A DNA stretch of 64,000 nt, taken from the NCBI GenBank assembly GCA_015039465.1, contig MU130477.1:492619-556618 (forward strand). The letters run 5' to 3'. A program made the translations under genes and the position numbers. Positions within the stretch are counted from its first letter, which is position 1. Each line of letters opens with the position of its first letter. This DNA is from Phlegmacium glaucopus. Lineage: Eukaryota; Basidiomycota; Agaricomycetes; Agaricales; Cortinariaceae. The notes beneath the pieces were generated by a model. It worked only from the letters and a program-made list of their open reading frames with translations. It was not told the DNA's origin and did not search any database. Below, piece by piece: positions 34,557-44,515 of this stretch.

Positions 34557-34880
34557 AAAAAAAAAAAAAAAAAAAAAAAAATGTCATAGCAATGTATGAA
34601 AATGTGTGGCATGATGAAATGATGCGTGATGCAATTTTCAGCAACAACCGATAAAATGTTCGTTGTGAAAAGATGCGTGATGCGTGATGCGTGATGCAAT
34701 GATGCAATTTTCAGCAACGACCGATAAAATGTTCGTTGCGTGATGATGTATGATGCAGTTTTCATATTAATGAAAACATGTGTCGTGATGCGTGATGCGT
34801 GATGCGTGATGCGTGATGCAAAGATGCAATTTTCACCAACGTATGATAAAACATTCGTTGCGTGAAGTGTGATGAAATGA
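34557..34880 (+). repeat. A-run (25 nt) followed by 'gatgcgt' repeat block
   Basis: A25 at 34557-34581 sits where the similarity between this block and its mirror partner ends. Then come repeats of 'gatgcgt' and two or three copies of 'aattttcagcaacgaccgat'-like units. Peptides from these frames are repeat artefacts. Confidence 0.85.
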
Positions 34881-35143
34881 TGCACAATTTCTAGAGCTGA
34901 TCAGGGAGGAGACAATCCCAAGTTAAGTAAGTCTACACTCTGTGACGCAAAAAGTAAAAATGAAACTCAAGAGCGAGTGAGGAATTGTCAAGAGTGAGAG
35001 TTAGCGACAGAAGCCTCAGTTACTCTTGTCACATTGATCGTTTGCTCAAAGACGGTATTCTAATCTACGATCATTCTTCACTATGATAGAGAATGTTATA
35101 TTCTATTCTCTTCACTCGTACCTCGCTTCGCTATAGAAACGAA

Positions 35144-35560
35144 ATATGGATAATATTTCCCACACTCTTTGTTTTTTCCCATGGTCTTCGTTGATGACTC
35201 GGACACGCTATTCTTCTATCACAAAATGTCAGTATAAACAGCACTGGTCTTATTATGTGCAGACTCAAGGACAGAATATTCAGTTCAGAGGCTCACTCAC
35301 GAATCACCCGATATCTACCCATCTTTCTCTTTCCCATCTGATTTTATGGTTTATCTTAATGTTAAGCGCTTACTATATTGGAAAAGCGATACCGGGAAGT
35401 ATGTCGAGTCCTTCGCACTGCCGGAAGGGTTGGTTCTGCGTGATGTAGAATGTTTTGTTGTACTTATGTTGCATTTTGGACAGAATCCTGTCAATATTTC
35501 AGCATATTACACCAGTCGCAGAACCCGTGCGTGTCGGTCTATTCATGATGCATGAACTTC
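35144..35560 (+). repeat. Duplicated non-coding segment
   Basis: 35144-35300 resembles 40434-40610 ('atatggataa', 'atttcccac', 'cttcttctatcacaaaa', 'caaggacaggata'). ORFs across it do not look like protein. It belongs to the same duplicated block as the F-box and C2H2 copies. Confidence 0.6.
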
Positions 35561-35714
35561 CATTTCACCTGGTGTCATGGAAGCTATGCTAGTTCAAGGA
35601 TAAGCATATCTGTAGACTGGCTGTGGTGAGGCAGGTATATTAGCTTCATATATTCCAGAAGATTCTTGAGGCAGTGGATACTCAGAAAATGACAAGAAAA
35701 CTTGAATGGTGCAC

Positions 35715-35753
35715 CTCCACGTCAGACGCGGCCCGTCTCTGGCATATATAACG
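35715..35753 (+). promoter_or_regulatory. Core promoter with dyad and TATA, copy B
   Basis: Dyad AGACGcggcccGTCT-type sequence near 35725-35739, then TATA box GCATATATAACG at 35742-35753, about 75 bp before the ATG at 35824. Confidence 0.6.
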
Positions 35754-35823
35754 ACCTCCTTGTCAACATCAATATTCCGCAACTTCCGCTTCCCAACTCC
35801 TCTCATCATTCGCCATAATAATA

Positions 35824-36656
35824 ATGGTGTCTCCCGTGTGAGGTCGTATGAAACCCCGGAAAAAGCACCCAGATTCCATCTTGAAGAAGATATCATCCTG
35901 ATTGGCAGAACACTTGAAAGAGTCAGAGTGATTCTAGCAGCATCGAATGAGATTGCTGAAGTGGCAGCAACGGTAATTCCTCTCCTAACCACTCTCGTGT
36001 TTACTTTTTATTCATGATATTCGACCTATCAGGAACAGAATCACGCCGCTGAACCTCTAAGACGCGTATCGGAGTTGTCTGAATCTCTATGGACGGAAAT
36101 TAAATCGCACCGCGTCGAGGTTTTTCCTTCCGAGCCGATATACAACTGCCTCGAGGCATATTCATCGTACGTGATGTTTTACTCTGGATCTCTTATTTCT
36201 GACTCACTACTCAACCTAGAATTCTTTTTGATATTCATGCTAAGGCGCGGTCCAAAGAACTCACATCCAGCAATGCACATGACCTTGTCCAACAAATAGA
36301 AGTGTCCTTCCATAATTTCAAGGTATGATACACTTTTCTACGGAGACCCTATAGGATTGAGCATGGTCATGATAGAAAACCCTTGATTGTGTTGGATCAA
36401 TGTCTAATTCCCGTGAGTATATTCTTTGTATGGGTGTCGGCATTGTCCTTATGTTACAGACCTTTTCCCTTATGTCCATGACTTTGTGATTAGTGGAGGG
36501 CAATTCGAAATTGTAAACAACTCAGTTGATATCAAAGGTCATGAAAAAATAGTATGTTTCGTATCCTCCAAATCTAAGAACTTAAGACTTACCAGCTATC
36601 GGGTTTGTGCTTATAGCTGGAGATGCACCGAGACGTTCGACATATCAAAGTTGTAA
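35824..36656 (+). pseudogene. Small helical-domain gene, copy B (nonsense)
   Basis: Duplicate of 30479-31209 and 43303-43700. The sixth codon is TGA at 35839 where both other copies have CGA, and a 12-base loss removes the DSGDGS-like stretch. Later exons are followed easily: RVSELSESLWTEIKSH near 36065, a GTACGT donor near 36166, then HDFVISGGQFEIVNNSVDIK near 36480. It ends in a single copy of the 270-bp unit that is amplified in copy A. Confidence 0.7.
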
Positions 36657-37080
36657 TCATCATTTTATTTGGTTCAGCAGGTCACAGGTGATTCATTGAA
36701 TGGAGCTAATTTATGATTACTCCAGTTCCTTCAATGACCTCCTCATCAACCTCCCATTTTCTTCTCTCTTTCCCTTGGCACATCCTCTGATCGCTTATCG
36801 CCTGTGTTCCTGCGGGTCTCTCCCATGGTTCCAGAATGAAGCTTCATGAACCATAATATTCTAATCTGTGATCACATACTATGGACAGGAGCTTCCGGCT
36901 TGTAATTTATAATTGTAGTGGTGATGAAGACGTCCACAGACCCGATTTACGCGCCCACCGAAATGGTGTCTATCGTCGTTTGTCCGTTTGTTTCACTGTC
37001 TTTATTTTATTAACTCACCAAAACAGTTCGTTTATTTTAAGTTCCCCATACCCAACCGCTGCTATCAGTTGGCATTACTT

Positions 37081-37370
37081 AGATCTACACTACATAGATG
37101 TCCTTCATCTTTGTAAAACCCTGGCCTCGACGGGTATAAACTGGAAATAAATAGAATACTTCTGCGCCGTGAGTCAAACGTAACGCATAACTTCGCTTCA
37201 GCATGCCATCTTCCACAGGCCTATCGAGTTTTGCATTGGAATTGGTCCAAGAGATAGTCACTTATGTGCGTTAACTCTAATGTATATCGTATACTTCTGA
37301 TTATCATGATCATTGAAAGCTATTTTCACGGAACGCCGTCCACGGGCCCAAGATTCAGATTCGTAGAAGT
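37081..37370 (+). repeat. Dispersed repeat, copy 2 of 3
   Basis: See 221-530 and 40618-40880. Here and in copy 3 it runs directly into an F-box-like remnant. Confidence 0.8.
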
Positions 37371-38121
37371 CTTGTCTGCCAACTGTTCAAGCTTGCTGTT
37401 GGCCCCTTCCTCTTCTCTATCATATTGACTTCTAGTTCCCTCAAAGGGTCCTCCAACATCAAATTTCTGTTCCCATTGCCAGCACCGTCTCCCCATCGCG
37501 ACGCTGCCAATAGCTACGAATTCAATCTCCAAACAATGATCTTTTTTTTCTTCGGCCTACTATGGACGTCCAATATATGACCCTGGAGATCCCAAAGTTG
37601 GCTTACTTCTGCCATCAAATCACTTGCAAATATGAGTGTTATTATGTGCGTTTTTTTATCACTTCGACTTCCCTCATTCATTTCATTTTGCATCCCGCAC
37701 GCCTCGACCATGACCAAGCATATCTGAATATATGGCCGTCAGACTCCCGGACGTCTTCGACTAGCCGCTACATCACACATTATTCTGAACGCTGCCGCGC
37801 AACGTGATTCCAACACTACCTTTAACTTTAACCAATCGCAATTCTCGGCTGCGGACCCACATATTCACGGGTCCCGAAATTTCACTCCGATTCATCACAG
37901 ACAACATGTTCGTCAAATTCAAACCTCTGGAAGGATTGCAATTTTCTTATCTCGGTTCCCATACTCCAATCTATCCTTCCGAACCTGGCTCGAGGACTCA
38001 AGTTCTAATATTTCCTTTTCATGAACCCACTTCGAGATCACTCACGACTCACGAAAATCAAATTATTCCTAATAAATGCTCTGCTATAGTTTATGCAGCA
38101 GAATTCGAATCCGAGGCCTAA
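37371..38121 (+). pseudogene. F-box/LRR-like gene remnant, copy B
   Basis: 37373-37800 is the DNA-level relative of copies A and C. It continues into an open stretch at 37804-38121 (MIPTLPLTLTNRNSRLRTHI..., FVKFKPLEGLQFSYLGS) that I do not recognise on its own. The frame changes several times before it, so the gene is not intact. Confidence 0.45.
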
Positions 38122-38803
38122 AAAACCCCAAAATAATCATACGACGGAAAATCATTCGGAAATATAGCCTCAACTGGCCTGCACCCTCTTTTCAGTGATT
38201 CCAGTTTTTTAACGATTTCTTAACGTTTCTTGATCATGACCGCATTAACACTAAAGCCATCTAAACAGTGTACAAAATCCTCCTGGAACATCGTACGGTT
38301 GGGATGAAAGGAGGGACGGTCAAGCAGCCAAAATTTGAAAGTGTCAACGATAATACCTTCCCACTATTAGGAGTAGAAAAAATGTCGTAAGAGTTCGGCG
38401 AACGTCAAAACACGACCCAATGAAGTTCGAACAGTATTCAATCTCGTTTTAGGAGGTTGAATTGGAAGGATCTAATGATGAACGAGGCCCGTCGGTTCAT
38501 TATTACAATTCACACCAAACCAGACGATTAAGACCAGATTAATTGCTTCTTTTATTCTCGGTTCTGGCGGGCAACTGGCTGTATAGGAGCGCTCAATATC
38601 AAAGGTAAGGAATTCAAGAATGTTACATATTACATTATTTACCGTACCAATGTATGGAGCCAATACAAAGCTTTGGATGAAGAAGGCAGAAAAATAGGTC
38701 ATCATTCTCCAAAGAATGTTAACCCATGTTCCAGTCTCCTAAAGCTAAGCCGCATGAAGCAATAAAAAAAAGTTACGAGCTGTAAACTCACCATACTTTC
38801 AAA

Positions 38804-39708
38804 TCAAATCTTCAACAGACGAGAGAACTGGTCCGTCAAGTCATGGACGTAAGTATCAATCTGGGTTCGCGCTGCCAATCCGCAAGTGCCACTTTCCAGA
38901 TGTTGTATCAACCCTGAAATTAGCTTGAACTCGGTCTTACACTTCGGACACCTAAACTCGTCATCATCATGTGCTGCCGAGTTTAGATGTGCGTTAAGAC
39001 CCTGGAGAGTTCTGAATGTCTTGTTACAGAGATAACATTCGTACGCTGAACCATTGAAGGAAGCCTCGGAGGCGATATAAGTTGTCAAAGCTTTAGGAGG
39101 GGTGACGGGTCCTGTGATACGTTTAACGGATATGTTTGGGACTACCTGCATCGCATGAACCGCTGCTGTGACATGGTGCCTCGTAATTTTGTGATATCCA
39201 GATTCAATGTGTAAAGCGATTCCAGACGGACTTCTGAACTTTCCTTTGCAGAAAAGGCACTTGATATCACATTGATCATGGGAGATCTGGTTCTGATGAA
39301 AGGTAAGATTACATCAATCTCGAAGAGGGCGAAACAGGCGCAACCTACTTTTTGGGTATCAGACCAAGAGATATGGTATGGTGAATTTGCGCGATGTTGA
39401 TTTAGGGCATTTATGTCTTTGAAGTGACGATGGCAGGAGGCGCAATAACAGCCACCCAGGGGCTCAGGGTCATAATAATCATCTACATGTTCACGAGAGT
39501 TCATATGCTATCCGAAACTATTAAGCTGTTTCAGCAACGCCGGTGAGGCGAAGAGACGTACCGCTTCAAATGCCGTCAATGAACCAAACGATAAACCGCA
39601 TTGCTCGCAGAAAAGAGGATCAAGGGCATATTTCTTAGCCTTACGATGAGGTTCCATATCAAAAATTGGAGTTTCCAACCGAGAAAGATGGAAATGTTGG
39701 ACGGGCAT
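38804..39708 (-). CDS. Multi-C2H2 zinc-finger protein
   Basis: Three exons join in phase 0: 39708-39562, 39507-39349 and 39292-38804, introns of 54 and 56 bp (GTACGT..TAG, GTAGGT..CAG), giving 264 residues. At least five fingers or half-fingers are visible: CEQCGLSFGSLTAFEAH, CYCASCHRHFKDINALNQH, CLFCKGKFRSPSGIALH, CYLCNKTFRTLQGLNAH and CPKCKTEFKLISGLIQH, followed by a short helical tail ending in FSRLLKI. The layout matches a C2H2 family frequent in Agaricomycetes, probably nucleic-acid binding; the target is unknown. It is the intact member of a pair whose partner at 29165-29945 is broken. Confidence 0.85.
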
Positions 39709-39764
39709 AGGTTTGGTGTAGTGTGGTGAGAGCGTTCAATTGAGTGCGCAGTCCCCAATGTCAG

Positions 39765-39777
39765 GCTATATTATAAC
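39765..39777 (-). promoter_or_regulatory. TATA-like box of the C2H2 gene
   Basis: On the minus strand TTATAATATA lies about 60 bp upstream of the ATG at 39708, a usual spacing when the transcript start is ~30 bp downstream. Confidence 0.45.
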
Positions 39778-39838
39778 TTCCCGGCAAGAAGCGTGAACTT
39801 TAAATAATCGAGGGTACAAATCAATGTGAAAGCAGAGG

Positions 39839-40063
39839 TCAGCTGTTTGCCTCCGTCAAATAAAGTTTAATACCGGGAGTGCGTTGCGTGCCAGTAGCAA
39901 GTCCATTGGCCATGGTGGCATGGAGAACGGTCACGCGTATGATGCACTCATTCAGCTTCTGCTTGTCGGCGTGGAGTGCCTGAGCATATTGGTCAAGACG
40001 CGAACACTGTCTGCTGAAACGGGGTGAGAATGAGTGTTCGCCCGTGTTTCTTGTAGACGCCAT
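39839..40063 (-). CDS. Small conserved ORF (74 aa), unknown
   Basis: ATG at 40063 starts MASTRNTGEHSFSPRFSRQC, followed by RLDQYAQALHADKQKLNECI, probably helical, ending at 39839. An in-frame extension upstream to 40156 is possible. The sequence is partly conserved in copy A (30182-30433), which supports coding, but no domain is recognised. It may be one exon of a larger gene. Confidence 0.4.
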   Translation of the reverse strand: MASTRNTGEHSFSPRFSRQCSRLDQYAQALHADKQKLNECIIRVTVLHATMANGLATGTQRTPGIKLYLTEANS

Positions 40064-40433
40064 TGTCAAGCCGCGGACATGGACGGATGTATTCAAGCGG
40101 AAGTATTCCGAATTCTCAACCTTCAGGAGACCAAAAGTGAAAATAACAACAGGCACGCATTAAGGCTGTGACGGCACTGGAGGCGACTGCCAATTTTTGA
40201 GGGATTGCGCCTGAGGGATTGCGCCCAGGAGGATGGGCCATTGAGAACGAATAGCAATGCATGAGATCAAAAAAAAACATACATAGACGCGAACAAGCAA
40301 CTCACAAGGCGCCTAATGACCGCCAGTTATAACCCTCCTGGATAAAGTAGTTTGGATTTTCGACAGGAAGAAGACGTTCAGTACGTTCAGTGACGGTTCT
40401 CTCACTGGACTTATAAGGATGAAATGTAATTGA

Positions 40434-40610
40434 ATCTTGAATATGGATAACATTTCCCACGCTCTTTCATGGTCTCAAGGCCTCACTCAATAGCGTTCAG
40501 TGTGTGAATCGGAATTCTGTGACGCGCTCTTCTTCTATCACAAAAGGTGTCAGTATACACAGCACTTCTTGTCTTTTTATGCGCAGCCTCAAGGACAGGA
40601 TATAATGACA
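40434..40610 (+). repeat. Duplicated non-coding segment, second copy
   Basis: Relative of 35144-35300; no coding signal. Confidence 0.6.
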
Positions 40611-40617
40611 GGCTGAT

Positions 40618-40880
40618 CTTTATAAAACCCTGATCTCAATGGGTATAAACTGGAAATAAACAGAATAAAAACTCGAGTCAAACCATGTAATGTAACACAG
40701 TAACTCCGCTTCAGCATGCCATCTCTATCGAGTCTTGCATTGGGATTGGTTCAAGAGATAGTCTCTTATGTGCGTTAACTCCCTAATATATATCGTATAC
40801 TTCTGATCATCATGATCATCAAAAAGCTATTTTCACGGAACGCCGTCCATGGGCCCAAGATTCGGATCCGTAGAAGTGAC
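40618..40880 (+). repeat. Dispersed repeat, copy 3 of 3
   Basis: See 221-530. Ends at 'gggcccaagattcggatccg' before the F-box-like coding part. Confidence 0.8.
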
Positions 40881-40883
40881 TTA

Positions 40884-42330
40884 CACACTCTAAGACTTGT
40901 TGTTGACCCCTTCCTCTTTCCTATCATATACATGGTCCTCCAACACCAACTTGATACTCTCATTGACAGCACTGTCTCTCCATCTCGATATTGCCGACAG
41001 CTACACATTCAGAAGCGATCCCCAAACGAACTTTTTTTTTCTTCGGCCTATTATGGGGGTCCAATGTGCGATCCTGGAGATCCCAAAGTTGGCGTTACCT
41101 CCGCTATCAAATCACTTGCAAATCTGAGGGTTGTTATGTGCGTTTTCTGATGCTCTCCACGTAGTTGTCACCAAACTCGCTATATATAGTTGGCAAGTTA
41201 CAGACGACAACTTAATTGAACCCATTGTCGACGCTTTGACTCAACTCCCACAAATCGAGGAATTTCATCTCAATACAGTGGTCTCAGTCACAAAGGTTAT
41301 AGTATATCCACATTGGGGGCGTCTGTCTCGTTTTCGTCGCATATCTTTGACATATAATGCTCTTGGAGATTTTGTCCAAGGTCATCACGAAAAGCCCTCT
41401 TCTGACGCACCTTACAATCAATGGCATACCAACGAACTCTGGCCTCGAAATTTGCTTGTTTCATAGAATCCTACAAAATGTTCCAAAGGAATCCCTGTTA
41501 TAATTGTGTTACAACTCCATTACCTTCGTTTTTTTCGTTGTCCTCTTCAACTCGAAAACTCTACCTTGTCCCACCTCAAATTTCTTAGATCGATTCATAT
41601 CTCCTGTTCGCTGAACTCAGAATATGATCACCTCTGGCCTGCGCTTGGGGCTTCAGCTACGTGGCTTAGAGAAATTACAGTGGATAAATTCTCTCAAAAT
41701 CTCCTTGACTATCTGGTGCTTTATTCAGGACCGGAGGAGTTCTGTTTGATTGGAGATTTTACTATCCAAAGTCGTCGAGAGGTTGATCAGCTTTACAACG
41801 TCAGCTTATCAACACACAAAGGATTCACTTTCCACTTTCGGAATCGATACAAGTCGTCCTGGGGCCTTATGCATCACCCCAACGGATATGACTTCAATCC
41901 TCAGATTGAAGAAGCTCAAGTCGCTCTCAGTAACTTTTGCATTCGACGATATTGCGTTGGATGACTCTGACGATGGCATCAACACTGTTGTGAGTTTCGC
42001 TCTCTCTCTCACAGCCTAGACACATGTGATATCAACCTGACTTCTATTTTTCAATGATAGAAACACACGATTATGACAGCCTTCAATCTCCATCGTCTTC
42101 GTGACCTTACAATCCATTTCTCCATCACAACCCGTAGGTTTGAGGGCAGTGCAGGCTCTTACCCATATGTAAAAGGAGTACGAGCCAAGATCTACGGAAT
42201 GATCCTGCCCGTTGATATCTCGCACTTGGATCGATCTTGGAAGTATTTCCACCTCAAAGTTAATGCCAAGAATTTCAGTATCACGACTTCGAATGACGGT
42301 TGTATGCGGTTTACCCAATGCTGTGGCTAG
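40884..42330 (+). pseudogene. F-box/LRR-like protein, copy C, broken
   Basis: The most complete of three copies. It reads TLRLVVDPFLFPIIYMVLQH, then in another frame DALHVVVTKLAIYSWQVTDD and IVDALTQLPQIEEFHL to a stop at 41464, then LHYLRFFRCPLQLENSTLSH and LGASATWLREITVDKFSQ, another frame change near 41770, and DLTIHFSITTRRFEGS up to 42328. Regularly spaced leucines fit the LRR-like part of the large Agaricomycete F-box family. At least two frameshifts and one stop. An F-box itself is not clearly preserved. Confidence 0.6.
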
Positions 42331-42339
42331 GAGGAACGT

Positions 42340-43087
42340 TTAGAGTGAGGTTTTTCTGAAAGCTGTTAATCAGAATTTTTGACAGATGCCTAATCTCTCG
42401 CAGTTGACTGCTACGCAACGCGCGTAAACTAAGTTTGCTGGGAATTCAGCCACCAGTCAGACAATCTACTTATGAGCTAGGAAACATGTCTTTCCGAAAT
42501 CAGCTTCATGCTCAAAGAGTCTGTTTGATTTTAGGACCGCTTCATCTCCTCCCCGCTGTTATAGCTCACGGGTCTTGCCATTGTCTAATACCATGAGGCG
42601 AGAATGGGCGCCTACCTTTAGAAGCGTTCCCCGACACTTCTAATGTTATTGTTCTTAGGAATTCAAGGCTGTACAACAATCATGGCGCCGCTTTTGTACG
42701 CCTCTACCATACACGCCTCTTGTTTACCACAAGAATCAACTGAAGAACGTAAGGTCTCGAGACCTTACCTCACGGCCAAATATTTTACCACTTAAACCTC
42801 ATGTTATGGTTCTTGTGCGTCAATTGCGGACACGATGCCAAACCCCGAGGCGTAAACTTCGGCCTTCCGTTAGCTACTAGCACTAAAATCTCCTTTTAGA
42901 TGATTATTTTGTTATTGATCCATTGAGGTTCATGTCTCCTTCGCTTACAAGCCAGAAAAATCTGGTTACTTTCAAGGATGTTACGGCAATATCGAAGGGC
43001 GATGTGGCTCCAATGGCTCTGAGTGAAAACAAAAGCATTTTAGATTTCTTCTAACGCCGCTTCTTTTTGGTAACGCTTCTAAGAATG
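42340..43087. other. No gene seen
   Basis: No conserved frame. The duplicated block resumes at about 43088 with 'aagctatgctag...aaggataagcata', which also occurs at 35580. Confidence 0.5.
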
Positions 43088-43204
43088 AAAAGCTATGCTA
43101 GCCCAAGGATAAGCATACCTGTAGACTGGCTGTGGTGAGGCGGGTATATTAGCTTCAGAAGATTCTTGAGGCAGTGAATACTCAGAAAATGCTGCACCTC
43201 CGCA

Positions 43205-43235
43205 TCAGACGCGGCCGTCTCTAGCATATATAACG
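43205..43235 (+). promoter_or_regulatory. Core promoter with dyad and TATA, copy C
   Basis: Dyad AGACGCGGCCGTCT at about 43208-43221, then TATA box GCATATATAACG at 43224-43235, about 70 bp before the ATG at 43303. Confidence 0.6.
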
Positions 43236-43302
43236 ACCTTGTTCAACAGAAATATTCCACAACATCCACCTCCCAACGCCTCTCATCATTCGCCGTAATA
43301 TA

Positions 43303-43700
43303 ATGGTGTCTCCGGTGCGAGGTCGTATGAAACGCTGGAAAAAGCACCCAGATTCTGGAGATGGATCCCATCCCGAAGACATCATCTTGATTAGCAGAAC
43401 AATTGAAACAGTCGCAGCGATTCTAGCAGCATCGAATGAGATTGCCGAGGTGGCAGCAACAGTAATTCCTTTCCTAACTACCCTGGAATTTACTTGGTAT
43501 TCATGATCTTTGACCTATCAGGAAGATAACCACGTCGCTGAACCTCTACGACGGGTATCTGAGTTGTCTGAATCCCTATGGACAGAGATTAAATCGCACC
43601 CCGTTGGTGTTTTTCCTTCAATATACAACTACATCGAGGGATTTTCATCGTACGTGACGTTTTACTCTGGATGGATCTCTTATTTCTGACTCCGAGTCAC
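43303..43700 (+). pseudogene. Small helical-domain gene, copy C, 3' truncated
   Basis: ATG at 43303, MVSPVRGRMKRWKKHPDSGD, then SRTIETVAAILAASNEIAEV and, after a GTAATT donor, LRRVSELSESLWTEIKSH. Similarity to copies A and B stops at about 43705 within the 'actactcaac' intron segment, immediately before the transposon TIR. The C-terminal half is missing; the rest is not found beyond the transposon's other end. Confidence 0.65.
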
Positions 43701-44515
43701 TACTCAACCCCAGAGAGAAGTCCAGTTCACCGTGTAAAACCGGATGTAACCATATCTCACGAGTTGTAGTTTGTTATACATTCCGTTTATGGAGGCTAAT
43801 CGTTATATTTGAAATGTAATTACATCGAACAATATCTCACATTTGTAGGGAGAGCAATATTATCACATTGATATACATACAACCACAACAAACGGATCTA
43901 TCTAGCAATGTACAATACCATCTAGCCTGCAGCCGGAATCTCATATAACGAGATGCAACCAGACGCACCCAGGAGTAGCCATATCTAATCAGATGTAATC
44001 GAGGCCCAATCGAGGCATTGCGTGCGATAAGTCTGCAAAAAAAAAACATCGAGTCAAAATCGGAGCACATATTGACCAAAAACTCACCAGATCCTGCTTT
44101 CGAATAAGCCGGAGTCGAGGGGCAAAAGTAAGAGAGCAGTCGTTAAGCAGAGGAGCAAGTTCAAGCGGCAGTCCAAGCTCTAGATGGCATCAAGCATTTG
44201 GCAGACATCGGAGGCAAGGGAGACATTAGGGCGAGACGTTAAGCGAAAGTGAGGTTAAGCAAGAGCGAATTTAAGCGATAGCAGTGGAAAAGGAAGTGCG
44301 AGAGTTATTGAAAGTGGCTGTGAACCGAGTGGTAGTACGAGTGTCGAGCGCGACTCCAGCAACGTATGAGAGCTTGACGAAAGTGACTTAACCCTTAACA
44401 AGTACCACGAAAGCGAGCCTAGTCCACAAGTGTTGATGTCCTGGAATTATTGAGCAGTTTGGAGGTACGTGAGCATAAGCAACCTCACCAAAAAAAGATT
44501 GTTGCGGAGGAAGTC

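Noticed and set aside
34526..34885. ORFs rich in THHASRI-type repeats
   Set aside because: Direct translation of 'gatgcgt' DNA repeats and the A-run; no protein signal.
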